DNA from: Bacteroides sp. CAG:709
GTDB lineage: Bacteria; Bacteroidota; Bacteroidia; Bacteroidales; UBA932
DNA length: 64,000 bases
Direction of reading: 5' to 3'
Assembly (NCBI GenBank): GCA_000434935.1
Contig: FR882197.1
Span: 1-64,000 of the forward strand
This document shows positions 25,857-35,688 of this stretch, piece by piece. Under the pieces are notes generated by a model. That model saw nothing but the letters and a program-made list of their open reading frames with translations. It ran no database searches and was not told the DNA's origin. Each line of letters begins with the position of its first letter. The first letter of the stretch is position 1. A program made the translations under genes and the position numbers.

Positions 25857-26834
25857 TTAATAGACTATAGCAGATTTAGGGCTCTCGAAACGATAATTCA
25901 CGCCTGTAGTCGCGCTGATGATGGAAAGCACGGACTCTAGAGACTCATCGGTTATCGTGAAGTTTATGCAGCCCTTTCCGACCATATTGTCGGCCAGAAC
26001 CACATTTACGCCATACCACATGGACAAGTCATGGCACACCTTGTCAAGAGTCGCATCCTGGAACGACAGGCGCTCCATGCACCACAACATTGATCCGCGC
26101 ACATCACCCTTTCCGATTCTCACCTCGCCGCTTTTCTTGTCGAAAACCGCTACTTCACCCGCCTTCATTATGCTTTCTTTCCCCTCTTCGATTCCTGTCA
26201 ATGACACAGATCCTTCCACCAGGCTGACAATCACCTCATCCAGCCGTGAATCCACATCGAACTTGGTTCCCAACACCTTGATTTCCAGTCCTCCTGTCTG
26301 AATGACGAACGGCTTTTTCTTATCTTTGGCCACATCGAAGAACACACGTCCTTCCGCCAAGACATTCCTGTCCTTCTCGCCGAAATGCTTTCCGTATGTG
26401 ACAGACGCCCCGGCATTGAGAGTGACGTCACTTCCGTCAGGAAGGCAGACACGGCTCTTTCCGGAAACGCTCGCGAACGTGACAGGCTTGTCTCCATACG
26501 ATTCATATATATTGTAACTGAATATCGAAACGACTGCAACGGCTGCGGCAGCTGCAATTCCGGCAGCAATGCGGACAAACCGGGAGGCGAACAAACTCGC
26601 CCCACGTTCCGCAGCCAGGCGCCTGTTAAGCTCCGACCAGGCGTTATTTATGTCAAAATCAGGAGTTTCCGCGTCCACTATCTCGTTCCAGACTTTCAAG
26701 AACTTGCGATACTCGGCATCATTTCCAGGCACGGCCAACCACTCCGCAAACAGCTTTTCCTGTTCCGGAGAGTTACTTTCCCTCAAATGTCCGGCTAATA
26801 CTTTTACGATTTCCGTCGGTATGCGTGTCTTCAT
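25857..26834 (-). CDS. FecR-type anti-sigma factor
   Basis: 325 aa inner-membrane protein. A cytoplasmic N-terminal helical part (1-85, with EKLFAEWL and YRKFLKVWNEI) would hold the sigma factor. One transmembrane helix lies at about 87-107, then the periplasmic FecR domain (KSRVCLPDGSDVTLNAGASVTYG, LAEGRVFFDVAKDKKKPFVIQTG, KVLGTKFDVDS). A C-terminal DUF4974-like secretin/STN-binding part follows (LSFQDATLDKVCHDLSMWYGVNVV). It lies between the ECF sigma gene (66 bases upstream) and susC (18 bases downstream), so it is expected to relay ligand binding by this SusC. Confidence 0.94.
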   Translation of the reverse strand: MKTRIPTEIVKVLAGHLRESNSPEQEKLFAEWLAVPGNDAEYRKFLKVWNEIVDAETPDFDINNAWSELNRRLAAERGASLFASRFVRIAAGIAAAAAVAVVSIFSYNIYESYGDKPVTFASVSGKSRVCLPDGSDVTLNAGASVTYGKHFGEKDRNVLAEGRVFFDVAKDKKKPFVIQTGGLEIKVLGTKFDVDSRLDEVIVSLVEGSVSLTGIEEGKESIMKAGEVAVFDKKSGEVRIGKGDVRGSMLWCMERLSFQDATLDKVCHDLSMWYGVNVVLADNMVGKGCINFTITDESLESVLSIISATTGVNYRFESPKSAIVY

Positions 26835-26900
26835 AATTACGTGACTTTACTATAAAGACACATCCGGACACACCGCTACCCTCGAAAAAAAATTGATTTT

Positions 26901-27449
26901 TTACATGAAAATAAGAAAAAGGTAAAGTTTTTTCACAGCGATACGCATATATTTCAGGGCCCGGGACATATATCCTTCCACGGTCTTCACGTCCAATCCA
27001 GTCCTGGAAGCAATCTGCGCGTATGTCAGTCCTTCCTTACGGCTCATATTGAAAATATCCCGGCACTTTTTCGGAACCGAAGAAGCAGCCTCCCAAGCTA
27101 TTTCTATCAATGTGTCCGTATCGAATTCGTATATTTCCTCATAGGACACCGATGATGCCGTCTCCAGCTCCTCATGATGTTTGCGGGAACGTATCTTGTT
27201 CAAGCTGCGGTTATGCACCGCTCTTTTAGCGTAAGTTTCGAAAGACTTTTCAATGTTTATGGATGTCCTGTTGCGCCACAGATGCATAAAAAAGTCCAGC
27301 ACGACCTCTTCGGCATCCATCCTGTCTCCGGTGTAAAAATAGGCATAACGGCAAAGAGGTTCATACCAAAGATCAAACAACGCCTTAAAGCTCTCGTTGT
27401 TTCCTTCAGCACTAGACTTCCACAATATGCCCGTAGCCTTTTCTTCCAT
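26901..27449 (-). CDS. ECF RNA polymerase sigma factor
   Basis: 182 aa sigma-70 family ECF factor of the Bacteroidota FecI-like type. Region 2 is LFDLWYEPLCRYAYFYTGDRMDAEEVVLDFFMHLWRNR. Region 4 is a helix-turn-helix: PKKCRDIFNMSRKEGLTYAQIASRTGLDVKTVEGYMSRALKYM. First gene of the minus-strand uptake locus; FecR follows. It probably activates the susC-susD-PQQ-GDPD-lipoprotein genes when the SusC ligand is bound. I could not identify its target promoter motif. Confidence 0.94.
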   Translation of the reverse strand: MEEKATGILWKSSAEGNNESFKALFDLWYEPLCRYAYFYTGDRMDAEEVVLDFFMHLWRNRTSINIEKSFETYAKRAVHNRSLNKIRSRKHHEELETASSVSYEEIYEFDTDTLIEIAWEAASSVPKKCRDIFNMSRKEGLTYAQIASRTGLDVKTVEGYMSRALKYMRIAVKKLYLFLIFM

Positions 27450-27528
27450 CAGTTACGAATTATCTATATTGTTCTACGCAAATACTGTGGCGAAAGTATA
27501 TAAATAATCGGTCAACTCCAAGATTTTT

Positions 27529-28548
27529 TTAGAGACGCCCCGATTCCATCGCAATCATCTCTGCGAATGCGGGCCAGGAATTGCGGGCTATGAAATGGCG
27601 GATGGCGGTCTGGTTCAGCTGTTTGGGAGAATTGAGGATGGACACCAGTTCGGGGATGGAGTGGTATATGCGGCAGACATTTTCGGAGGCCAGGTCTGCG
27701 AAGGCGCCGAAAGACGGGCCCACCGGTTCGCCGCCCATGGCAATCGTGTCCATAAGGACGCCGGAACCGGAAACAGAGCCGGGAAGATATGGAAAAACCA
27801 CGTATTTGCTGGACGGGACGAGACTGCGGAGCTCTTCGAAAGATGCGGAACGGTTCTCGAAAAGAAAGTGAGTGGCGGACGGACGGGAAATGCTCTGCTC
27901 TATCGAAGCTGACAGAGAAGAATCGGAACATCGGCCCACTATGTGGACATCCAAGCCGGCATCACGGATTTCGGGACAGGAAACGAACTCCAGAACGCCC
28001 TTATATGGAAGGACATTGCCCCAGATCAGAATGCGGCCGGAAGACATGTCGGGCGCGGGAACATCGGTCGCCGGCATCGGATGGCAGACGTATTTCACCT
28101 TGGCGGGGTCGCCGCCGAAATTGGAAATCAATGACTTGGCGTACGCGGCCGTGTCGGTGGAATGGGACAGCACCAGGACCGCCTGGCGGAGCATGCGCAT
28201 TGTCAGGGAACGGGACATCCGATTCTCGCCCTTGTGCGGACGCGGATTGTGGAAAATGAATATGACCTCGCGACGGCGCAGCTTCATGATGACAAGCGAA
28301 AGCATTGCCGCAAGATACTGGATGGACGCAAGTTTGTGGAACGCTATGGTCTCCACGAAACTCAGCAGGAAAACATCGGCAGAGAAAGAATAGCGAAGCA
28401 ATGTCAAGCCCTGCGAAAGTCGCGGTTTATTCTCAGAATCAAGCACTTCGAAATACGATGCGAGTTCCTTTTTCAAGTGGATGAAATAAGGATTGGGGTA
28501 ACCGCCCTTGCGGTTGGCCGACGGAGCCACGTAAATTTTCCTGCGCAT
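27529..28548 (-). CDS. Glycosyltransferase (GT4-like, GT-B fold)
   Basis: 339 aa. The N-terminal half has MRRKIYVAPSANRKGGYPNPYFIHL and a hydrophobic stretch (LASIQYLAAMLSLVIMKL) likely to sit on the membrane. The C-terminal half looks like a group-1 glycosyltransferase: GRILIWGNVLPYKGVLEF, DVHIVGRCSD, then KYVVFPYLPGSVSGSGVLMDTIAMGGEPVG. It is 11 bases downstream of menA and is the last gene of the DUF2723-lepA-GT2-menA-GT run. Sugar donor and acceptor are unknown; capsule, LPS or protein O-glycan synthesis are possible. Confidence 0.78.
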   Translation of the reverse strand: MRRKIYVAPSANRKGGYPNPYFIHLKKELASYFEVLDSENKPRLSQGLTLLRYSFSADVFLLSFVETIAFHKLASIQYLAAMLSLVIMKLRRREVIFIFHNPRPHKGENRMSRSLTMRMLRQAVLVLSHSTDTAAYAKSLISNFGGDPAKVKYVCHPMPATDVPAPDMSSGRILIWGNVLPYKGVLEFVSCPEIRDAGLDVHIVGRCSDSSLSASIEQSISRPSATHFLFENRSASFEELRSLVPSSKYVVFPYLPGSVSGSGVLMDTIAMGGEPVGPSFGAFADLASENVCRIYHSIPELVSILNSPKQLNQTAIRHFIARNSWPAFAEMIAMESGRL

Positions 28549-28559
28549 AATCCGGTCTG

Positions 28560-29471
28560 TCAGATCAGAAACATCAGATATCCAAGGCCCATGAGAACGG
28601 ACAATGCGAATGTCGACATGACAAGCATCGGAAGCATCGGGTCCAATGCCTTGTCTTCACGGGTCCAGATAAAATATAGATGTACCGCGAAGAGCGGAAG
28701 CGTCAGGAAGAAGAGCCAATGCCAAGGGTCCGGGAACCGCAGCAGATTGAATATCACAAGACATATCCAGCCGCCTGCGATAAGGGCGGTATGATAAATA
28801 CGGGCACCCTTCACACCTATGCGCATAGGAGTGGTCACACGGATTCCGGCATCGGATTTCACGTCGCGTATATTATTGACATTCAATACTCCTACACTGA
28901 AACAGCCGATGGCGACAGCAGGAAGGAGAAGAATCATTGACGGTATCGTATGGGCCACCACGAAATAAGCGCCCAGCACAGAGACGAGGCCGAAGAATAT
29001 GAATACCGAGAGGTCGCCAAGTCCCCTATAGCCGTAAGGATTGCTGCCGAGGGTGTATTTTATCGCACCTCCGATGGCTGCAGCGCCGAGAATAATGAGG
29101 CAGATCGGCTCCAGCTGGAACAATGTTCCGAAAGATGCCTGAAGCATCAGGAGTCCCGACAATGCACATGCCACGGTCATCACCACGATGAAACGCTTCA
29201 TTTCGGTCACCGTGAGCCCGCCTTCCTCCAACGAATATTTCGGGCCCTTGCGCTTGGCATTGTCCACACCGCTCAACGAGTCGCCGAGTTCATTGGAAAT
29301 GTTGGAAAGAATCTGGAGACAGACCGTGGTGAGCATCACCAGCAGCGCCACCTTGAAACTGATACGATAGTCAGCAGCTGCCAACATGATGCCCAGTGCC
29401 ACTCCCGCAAGAGAGAGGGGCAGAGATCTCAGCCTCATGGACTTTATATAGTACGACAATTTCTTCATCAT
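28560..29471 (-). CDS. menA: 1,4-dihydroxy-2-naphthoate polyprenyltransferase
   Basis: 303 aa UbiA-superfamily membrane prenyltransferase of menaquinone synthesis. The first Asp-rich motif is NELGDSLSGVD (60-70) and the second NVNNIRDVKSDAGIRV, both binding Mg-diphosphate. About eight or nine hydrophobic helices are visible (for example LPLSLAGVALGIMLAA, FIFFGLVSVLGAYFVVAHTI, ALSVLMGLGYLMFLI). The ATG overlaps the GT2 stop (ATGA), so the two are translationally coupled. The other men genes are not in the window. UbiA itself is less likely, since the GVD context fits MenA. Confidence 0.9.
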   Translation of the reverse strand: MMKKLSYYIKSMRLRSLPLSLAGVALGIMLAAADYRISFKVALLVMLTTVCLQILSNISNELGDSLSGVDNAKRKGPKYSLEEGGLTVTEMKRFIVVMTVACALSGLLMLQASFGTLFQLEPICLIILGAAAIGGAIKYTLGSNPYGYRGLGDLSVFIFFGLVSVLGAYFVVAHTIPSMILLLPAVAIGCFSVGVLNVNNIRDVKSDAGIRVTTPMRIGVKGARIYHTALIAGGWICLVIFNLLRFPDPWHWLFFLTLPLFAVHLYFIWTREDKALDPMLPMLVMSTFALSVLMGLGYLMFLI

Positions 29472-30298
29472 TTCATTTTCTTAGGGAAAAACACCTTTAT
29501 CGCTACAGATATGCCATGCACGACAGCATAGACAAATCCCTGACTTCTACAATCATATATGAACTGCTGATGCGGAGGACGTCCGTCAGGAGCATAAAGA
29601 TAAGCGATTCTGTCGTGAAGGGAGCATGACCGGTCACGCCATTTCTGGACATGCTCTGAACGGTCGCACGTGCACAGTACACCCGGCGCCACCACGCGGA
29701 CGACATTGGCCTTGAAGGCCCTTACGCCATAGTCAATGTCTCCGTAGGAATGCTGGTAATGGATGTCAAGATTTCCCAGAATCCGGTAGACGTGCGACGG
29801 GACCAGCACCAGCTTGCCGTCGAATGTGTAACATGGAACCGGAATCGCAGGGTCCGGCTCGACAATCTTACCCGACTTGTTGCGTCCTCCATAACTCAGT
29901 TCTCCGGAGGAATCTTCCGCCGTACCGACCACTATCGCCTTGTGTCTCAGAAACATTGACGTTTCCATAAGACATGCGAGAGCTCCTTCTTTCATGCGTG
30001 CGCGGACATTGGTCCAAAGGTAGAAATCGGGCGCGTCCTTCGCGGCTTCTTCCCACGCGGCGTGCATCCCGAGATTCCAGTACAACGTCCCGCTTCCGCG
30101 GACAATGCGGGTCTGCGGAAAGTTTTCTTCAACGGCTTCGGCAGTCCCGTCCGTGCACCCGTCATTCACCAGATATACCGTGAAGGAATACATGCCGTCG
30201 CCCTTCATGGAATCTATCTGCTGATAACAATTGCGCAGGCAATCCAGAGTCTGTTCCAGACTGTTGTGGACTGTCAGAAGTACCGCTACTTTCTGCAT
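29468..30298 (-). CDS. Family 2 glycosyltransferase
   Basis: 276 aa GT-A enzyme. The nucleotide-binding start is VAVLLTVHNSLEQTLDCLRN, then YLVNDGCTDGTAEAV and RGSGTLYWNLGMHAAWEEA. It lacks a clean DxD, reading LWTNVRARMKEG where many relatives have D-x-D/N. Later blocks HQHSYGDIDYGVRAF and the C-terminal hydrophobic helix fit rhamnosyl- or galactosyl-transferase-like GT2s. The stop overlaps menA, and the ATG overlaps the lepA stop by one base, so it sits inside a tightly coupled run. Acceptor unknown. Confidence 0.85.
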   Translation of the reverse strand: MQKVAVLLTVHNSLEQTLDCLRNCYQQIDSMKGDGMYSFTVYLVNDGCTDGTAEAVEENFPQTRIVRGSGTLYWNLGMHAAWEEAAKDAPDFYLWTNVRARMKEGALACLMETSMFLRHKAIVVGTAEDSSGELSYGGRNKSGKIVEPDPAIPVPCYTFDGKLVLVPSHVYRILGNLDIHYQHSYGDIDYGVRAFKANVVRVVAPGVLCTCDRSEHVQKWRDRSCSLHDRIAYLYAPDGRPPHQQFIYDCRSQGFVYAVVHGISVAIKVFFPKKMK

Positions 30299-32088
30299 TA
30301 TGAATCGAGTTTAAGAACAGCCATAAACGCACTCTGAGGCACCTGTACGGTACCGATCTGGCGCATACGCTTCTTTCCTTCCTTCTGTTTTTCGAGCAGT
30401 TTACGCTTTCTGGTCACGTCACCGCCGTAGCATTTCGCCGTCACGTCCTTACGCACCTGGCGCACGGTTTCACGGGCAATGATTTTCGCACCGATCGCCG
30501 CCTGGATCGCGATGTCGAACTGCTGACGCGGAATGAGGTCCTTCAGTTTCAGGCATATCTTCCTTCCGAAATCATAAGCCCTGTCCTCATGGATGAGCGT
30601 AGAAAGCGCATCGGCAGGGTCACCGTTCAGCAAGATATCCAGCTTGACCAGTTTTGCAGGTCTGTAACCCTTTATGTGATAATCGAATGAGGCATATCCC
30701 TTCGAAATCGTCTTGAGCTTGTCATAGAAGTCGAACACGATTTCGGAAAGAGGCATCTCATACGTAAGCTCCACCCTGTCGGCAGTGACATAATGCTCGC
30801 CCATGAGGGTTCCGCGCTTGTCGATGCAGAGTTTCATTATCGGACCGTAGAACTCCGTATTGGTAATGATCTGCGCACTGATATATGGCTCCTCGATATG
30901 GTCGATGAGCGTCGGGGCAGGAAGTCCTGACGGGTTGTGCACGTCAATGCACTCTCCCTTGGACGTGTAAACCTTGTACGACACGTTAGGGACAGTCGTG
31001 ATGACGTCCATGTTGAACTCCCTGAAAAGCCTTTCCTGTACGATTTCCAGATGGAGGAGTCCGAGGAAGCCGCATCGGAAGCCGAATCCCAGCGCCATGG
31101 ATGACTCCGGTTCGTAGACGAAGGAAGCATCGTTCAACTGGAACTTTTCCAATGTCGCACGAAGTTCCTCGTATTTGTCCGCCTGCACCGGATACATTCC
31201 GGCGAAAAGCATCGGTTTCACCTCCTCAAATCCCGCAATCGCCTCTTTACAAGGTCTTTCCACATGTGTGATGGTATCGCCGACCTTGACCTCCGCCGCA
31301 GTCTTGATACCGGAAATGATATATCCCACATTGCCGCAGCTGACCTCCTGTGTCGGCGACAGCCGCATTTTCAGCACACCGATTTCGTCTGCGACATATT
31401 CCTGTCCGGTATTGAAGAACTTGACCTTGTCACCGGTATGGATAACTCCGTTCTTGATCTTGAAATATGCGATAATGCCTCTGAACGAGTTGAATACAGA
31501 GTCGAAAATCAATGCCTGGAGCGGTGCTTCCGGGTCTCCTTCCGGTGCCGGAATCTTCTCCACGATGGCATCCAGAAGCGGCGCCACGCCTTCTCCTGTC
31601 CTCGCGGAAACCTGGAACACTTCCTCCGGGTCACATCCGAGAAGGTCGCAGACCTCGTCGGTCACCACGTCCGGACGTGCGGCATCCATGTCGATCTTGT
31701 TCAGGACCGGTATAATCTCCAGGCCATGGTCAATGGCCTGATACAAGTTCGAAATCGTCTGTGCCTGAACGCCTTGCGTAGCATCCACCACAAGCAGCGC
31801 ACCTTCACAGGAAGCGATGGAACGGGACACCTCATAAGAGAAGTCCACGTGGCCCGGGGTATCGATGAGGTTCAGCACATAAGGTTCTCCCTTATAGTTG
31901 TACTCCATCTGAATAGCATGACTCTTGATGGTGATGCCCTTTTCCCTCTCCAGGTCCATATCGTCCAGGACCTGATTTTCCATCTCCCTCGCGCCCAATG
32001 TCTGTGTAAGTTCAATGAGCCTGTCGGCCAATGTGCTCTTGCCGTGGTCAATATGGGCAATGATGCAGAAATTTCTAATATGTTTCAT
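30298..32088 (-). CDS. lepA: Translation elongation factor 4 (LepA)
   Basis: Ribosome-associated GTPase that back-translocates or remodels stalled ribosomes. 596 aa, the normal length. G1 AHIDHGKST is near residues 10-18, G2/switch I includes REKGITIK, G3 is DTPGHVDF and G4 is NKID. The LepA-specific C-terminus contains [37 protein letters not shown]. The DUF2723 gene ends 8 bases upstream and GT2 starts at its last base. Confidence 0.97.
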   Translation of the reverse strand: MKHIRNFCIIAHIDHGKSTLADRLIELTQTLGAREMENQVLDDMDLEREKGITIKSHAIQMEYNYKGEPYVLNLIDTPGHVDFSYEVSRSIASCEGALLVVDATQGVQAQTISNLYQAIDHGLEIIPVLNKIDMDAARPDVVTDEVCDLLGCDPEEVFQVSARTGEGVAPLLDAIVEKIPAPEGDPEAPLQALIFDSVFNSFRGIIAYFKIKNGVIHTGDKVKFFNTGQEYVADEIGVLKMRLSPTQEVSCGNVGYIISGIKTAAEVKVGDTITHVERPCKEAIAGFEEVKPMLFAGMYPVQADKYEELRATLEKFQLNDASFVYEPESSMALGFGFRCGFLGLLHLEIVQERLFREFNMDVITTVPNVSYKVYTSKGECIDVHNPSGLPAPTLIDHIEEPYISAQIITNTEFYGPIMKLCIDKRGTLMGEHYVTADRVELTYEMPLSEIVFDFYDKLKTISKGYASFDYHIKGYRPAKLVKLDILLNGDPADALSTLIHEDRAYDFGRKICLKLKDLIPRQQFDIAIQAAIGAKIIARETVRQVRKDVTAKCYGGDVTRKRKLLEKQKEGKKRMRQIGTVQVPQSAFMAVLKLDS

Positions 32089-32096
32089 TTGCCCTC

Positions 32097-35000
32097 CTAT
32101 TTCTGAATTTCAGTGTTCTCCGAAGAATCTGCCGGAGCATAACCGGCTACCTCTTCATCTGGAATACTAGACCTCATCATCGCCACAAGTGATAGTTTAA
32201 GATCGTGAGACACAGTCTTTTCGCCACCTTTCTCCAATTCGTCTATGAGGTAGTAGAGGAACTGGCAGACACGCTCGAAGTCATCTGCCGCATACTCGTA
32301 GAACTGCATGTAGAAGTTCGCCGTCGTGAGCAATTCCTTGCCGAAACGCGCACCGAGGTCAGCTGCCTTGTCAGGTGCTCCGGCTGCGAAATAATCCGAC
32401 ACCATATTGACCACCATATAGTCATTGGTATAGAAGCCGAGAGGAATCGACTCCAGCGGCCAAACATGATCCGGCATTGACTCCTGACATTTGTCCAGGA
32501 CTTTAAGCGCCCTTTCCTTGTCGCCTGTCTTCAGGAGAGCATTGGCCGTAGCCACGAAGAGCTCTCGCTGCGGAAGCACGCCGAGGAAGGTGTAATAGTT
32601 CTGATAGTCAACATCATAGTCATCCTGACGGATAGCATCCCATGTAAAGACGTTCATCATCTTGTCATAGAGTTCGTCCACGTCCACGAGTCCCGGATCC
32701 GCTGAAGAAATCCTGTTGCGTATCGGCACGAACTTGCTGGAATATCCCTCATACATGAGATAATCTTTCAGTCCTATATTGAGGTCACCGCCCTGGCTCA
32801 GAACATTCAACGGTCTGTCCCACTGATAGTTGGAGAGCAAATCAAGAATAAAGAGCTCCGGCTTGGTGATATAGTTCTTGCCCTTGGGAATTTCCAGCAC
32901 TATCTGGTCAGGAATCATATCCGCGAACTTAGGACTTACGATGCCCGATTTCAATGCATTTTCCTTGTTCACCGGAATGCTTATCTTCCTGGACATGATA
33001 TAGTCCACTTTCTTGCCGTTTTCCAGCACCAGTTTAGCGTCAGGATGCTTGAACACCATCATCACATCGGAGATAGGAATGACCTGGTTCCTTGAATCAG
33101 AGATGTATATGAAGTCATTGGTACCGTAAAGGTACTGCTCCACGCCCACTGTCAGCGGAAGCGGCTTCGATTCGTTGCAAGCCCACTTCATCTGACCGAT
33201 GTGCCAGTCCGTACCGAGGAGCGAGGTATTCACGATGCGGACATCCGGACGGACATTTTCGACCTCCTGGGCATACCAGAGAGGGAAAGTATCATTGTCA
33301 CCATGAGTGATGAGGATGCCCTGCTCGCCTACGGAATTCAGATAGTTTCTCGCCATCTCGACGGAGGTGCGACGGTTGCTTCTGTCGTGGTCGTCCCAGT
33401 TCTGCTGCGCCATGAGGGCAGGCACGAAAAGGCAAGCCAATGTCAATGCACCTGCGGTGGCAGCCGGATATTTGTTTTTCAATGCTCCGCCGATCCAGTG
33501 GAACAATGCCATAGCACCGAATCCGATCCAGATGCAGAACGCATAGAACGAGCCCGCATAAGCATAGTCACGCTCGCGCACCTGATAAGGCGGCTGGTTA
33601 AGGTACATGACAATGGCGATTCCCGTCATGAAGAACAGCAGGAACGTCAGCCAGCAGCCTCTCTTGTCCCTCTCGAACTGGAAGAACAGGCCGAAGATGC
33701 CCAGCAGCAACGGCAGAAGATAGTAATGGTTCTTGCCCTTGTTGTTTTTCAGCACTTCCGGAGCATCGCTCTGGTCACCGAGACGCAGCTGGTCAATGGC
33801 CGGAATGCCGCATTCCCAGTTTCCGTAGAACAATTCTCCCGGGCTCGGGCTGTGTATGTCGTTCTGCCTTCCGGCGAAGTTCCACATGAAGTATCTCCAG
33901 TACATCCAGTTCAGCTGGAAGTCGAAGAAGAAATTCAGGTTCGCCCAGAAAGACGGCTTCTTGTAGTCTGCTCCCGGAATCGTACGGCCTTTGCCGCCCG
34001 TGTAGGATTCATAGAACTTGATATATTTAGGGTCGCCGTTCCACATTCTCGGGAACAGCATCTTGCCGGATGATTCGTAGACAGGGTCCGACGGCGCATC
34101 CACATGCTTGTACTTGCCGCCCACCGGAGCCCAGTATTTCTTGCTTTCGAGGTGGTAAGGTGCACCGTAATACTGTCCGTAGACGAGCGGTGTGGTTCCA
34201 TATTGCTCACGTGAGAGATAGCGGACAAGAGTAAAGGCATTGTCCGGCTGATACTCATTGGTCGGAGGCATCACATTGGAACGGATAATCACGATCGCGA
34301 ATACGGAGAATCCGATAACGATGGTGGTAAAGCAGAGCAAAATGGTGTTGATCATCACTTTACCTCTCTTGTAGGTCCAGAACGCGCCCCAGAAACAGAG
34401 TGCAAGAAGTGCGACCATGAAGAATGACGCTCCGGAGTTATAAGGAAGTCCGAAGACATTGACAAACAGCAGATCAGCGTATGCGGCCCATTTCGGAAGA
34501 TACGGTATGATGACGAACAGGAGCAATGCGAGTATCACGACTGACACCATGAAAATCTTCACATATTCCCATAACGAGTAGTGACCGTTCTCGCGGCGTC
34601 TGTAGTAGAACAGGAACACCAGCACCGGAATCGTCAGAAGGTTAAGCAGATGCACTCCTATGGAGAGTCCCATGAGGAATGAAATCAGCACGATCCACCT
34701 GTTCGCATACGGGGTGTCCGCCTGGTCGTACCATTTGGTCATAGCCCAGACTACCAGCGCTGTGAAAAGCGACGACATCGCATAGACCTCGCCCTCGACA
34801 GCCGAGAACCAGAATGTGTCGGAGAAGCAGTATGCCAATGCTCCGATCGCACCGCTGCCGCATATCAATATCGCCTGGCTGACGCTCCAGCCGCCGTTCT
34901 CTTCAGGTTTCCCCGCGAGACGCTTCGCGAAAAAGACTATCGTCAGGTAAAGCAGGAAGATGGTCAATGCCGAGCACAATGCGCTCATGACATTCACCGC

Positions 35001-35231
35001 AATAGCCGCATGAGCGGCGTCGGTAAACATTGTAAAGAAACGCGCAATGAGCTGGAACATAGGGTTTCCGGGAGGATGGCCCACTTCCAGTTTGTATGAT
35101 GATGCAATAAATTCACCGCAATCCCAGAAGGATGCTGTCGGCTCGATGGTGGAAAGGTACGTGAATGCTGCTATCACGAAGACGACCGCAGAGGTTATAC
35201 CGTCCCAGAGTCTGAACTTTTTATTATCCAT
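32097..35231 (-). CDS. DUF2723 multi-pass membrane protein (PMT/TMEM260-like)
   Basis: 1044 aa inner-membrane protein. The N-terminus is characteristic of DUF2723: [52 protein letters not shown]. This FWDCGE...GHPPG signature carries the acidic loop expected of GT-C glycosyltransferases. About a dozen transmembrane segments follow to about residue 600, then a soluble tail (about 620-1044) with [17 protein letters not shown]. Members are thought to be lipid-linked-sugar-dependent O-glycosyltransferases related to eukaryotic TMEM260; that is family knowledge, not tested here. First gene of the run through the GT4 gene, with its own divergent promoter-like box. Confidence 0.88.
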   Translation of the reverse strand: MDNKKFRLWDGITSAVVFVIAAFTYLSTIEPTASFWDCGEFIASSYKLEVGHPPGNPMFQLIARFFTMFTDAAHAAIAVNVMSALCSALTIFLLYLTIVFFAKRLAGKPEENGGWSVSQAILICGSGAIGALAYCFSDTFWFSAVEGEVYAMSSLFTALVVWAMTKWYDQADTPYANRWIVLISFLMGLSIGVHLLNLLTIPVLVFLFYYRRRENGHYSLWEYVKIFMVSVVILALLLFVIIPYLPKWAAYADLLFVNVFGLPYNSGASFFMVALLALCFWGAFWTYKRGKVMINTILLCFTTIVIGFSVFAIVIIRSNVMPPTNEYQPDNAFTLVRYLSREQYGTTPLVYGQYYGAPYHLESKKYWAPVGGKYKHVDAPSDPVYESSGKMLFPRMWNGDPKYIKFYESYTGGKGRTIPGADYKKPSFWANLNFFFDFQLNWMYWRYFMWNFAGRQNDIHSPSPGELFYGNWECGIPAIDQLRLGDQSDAPEVLKNNKGKNHYYLLPLLLGIFGLFFQFERDKRGCWLTFLLFFMTGIAIVMYLNQPPYQVRERDYAYAGSFYAFCIWIGFGAMALFHWIGGALKNKYPAATAGALTLACLFVPALMAQQNWDDHDRSNRRTSVEMARNYLNSVGEQGILITHGDNDTFPLWYAQEVENVRPDVRIVNTSLLGTDWHIGQMKWACNESKPLPLTVGVEQYLYGTNDFIYISDSRNQVIPISDVMMVFKHPDAKLVLENGKKVDYIMSRKISIPVNKENALKSGIVSPKFADMIPDQIVLEIPKGKNYITKPELFILDLLSNYQWDRPLNVLSQGGDLNIGLKDYLMYEGYSSKFVPIRNRISSADPGLVDVDELYDKMMNVFTWDAIRQDDYDVDYQNYYTFLGVLPQRELFVATANALLKTGDKERALKVLDKCQESMPDHVWPLESIPLGFYTNDYMVVNMVSDYFAAGAPDKAADLGARFGKELLTTANFYMQFYEYAADDFERVCQFLYYLIDELEKGGEKTVSHDLKLSLVAMMRSSIPDEEVAGYAPADSSENTEIQK

Positions 35232-35283
35232 AAATAAATTTAAAATTTCTTCTTTGCGGAGACAATGTATTTCTCCGAACTAG

Positions 35284-35291
35284 CAAAGATA
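35284..35291 (-). promoter_or_regulatory. -7 box for the DUF2723-lepA run
   Basis: Minus-strand TATCTTTG, 53 bases before the DUF2723 ATG. It lies back to back with the plus-strand box at 35304, only 12 bases apart, so the two promoters would overlap and may compete. Confidence 0.6.
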
Positions 35292-35303
35292 AAACAGATT
35301 AGC

Positions 35304-35311
35304 TATCTTTG
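35304..35311 (+). promoter_or_regulatory. -7 box for the SUI1-yidD run
   Basis: TATCTTTG, 21 bases before the ATG at 35332, divergent from the box at 35284-35291. Confidence 0.6.
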
Positions 35312-35331
35312 CAAAAAAGAAATTGCACATT

Positions 35332-35676
35332 ATGGCAGATAACGATTGGAAACAGCGTCTCGGAGTAGTTTATTCGACCAATCCGGACTTCAGATACGAG
35401 CAGGACAATGCTGCGGAAGCACAGACATTGCCCCCGGAAAAACAGAAATTGACAGTTTCCATCGACAGGCGTTGCAGGGCAGGCAAGCAGGTGACGCTGG
35501 TGACAGGTTTCGTCGGAAGCGAGGCCGACCTGAAGGAACTCGGAAAGACATTGAAAGTGAAATGCGGAGTCGGAGGCACGGCTAAAGACGGGGAAATCAC
35601 TATCCAAGGCGACTTGCGCGACAAGGTGACCGCTCTTCTCAACTCCATGGGCTACAGGGCCAAACGCGGAAACTAA
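35332..35676 (+). CDS. SUI1/eIF1-like translation factor
   Basis: 114 aa from the ATG at 35332 (MADNDWKQRLGVVYSTNPDF); the ATG at 35323 sits just after the promoter box and is less likely. The SUI1 domain is in the second half: KLTVSIDRRCRAGKQVTLVTGFVGSEADLKELGKTLKVKCGVGGTAKDGEITIQGDLRDKV. This is the conserved basic, Gly-rich eIF1/YciH fold. The role in bacteria is unclear, possibly initiation fidelity. DUF4271 follows after 12 bases. Confidence 0.9.
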   Translation: MADNDWKQRLGVVYSTNPDFRYEQDNAAEAQTLPPEKQKLTVSIDRRCRAGKQVTLVTGFVGSEADLKELGKTLKVKCGVGGTAKDGEITIQGDLRDKVTALLNSMGYRAKRGN

Positions 35677-35688
35677 CCGGAGCAAGAC

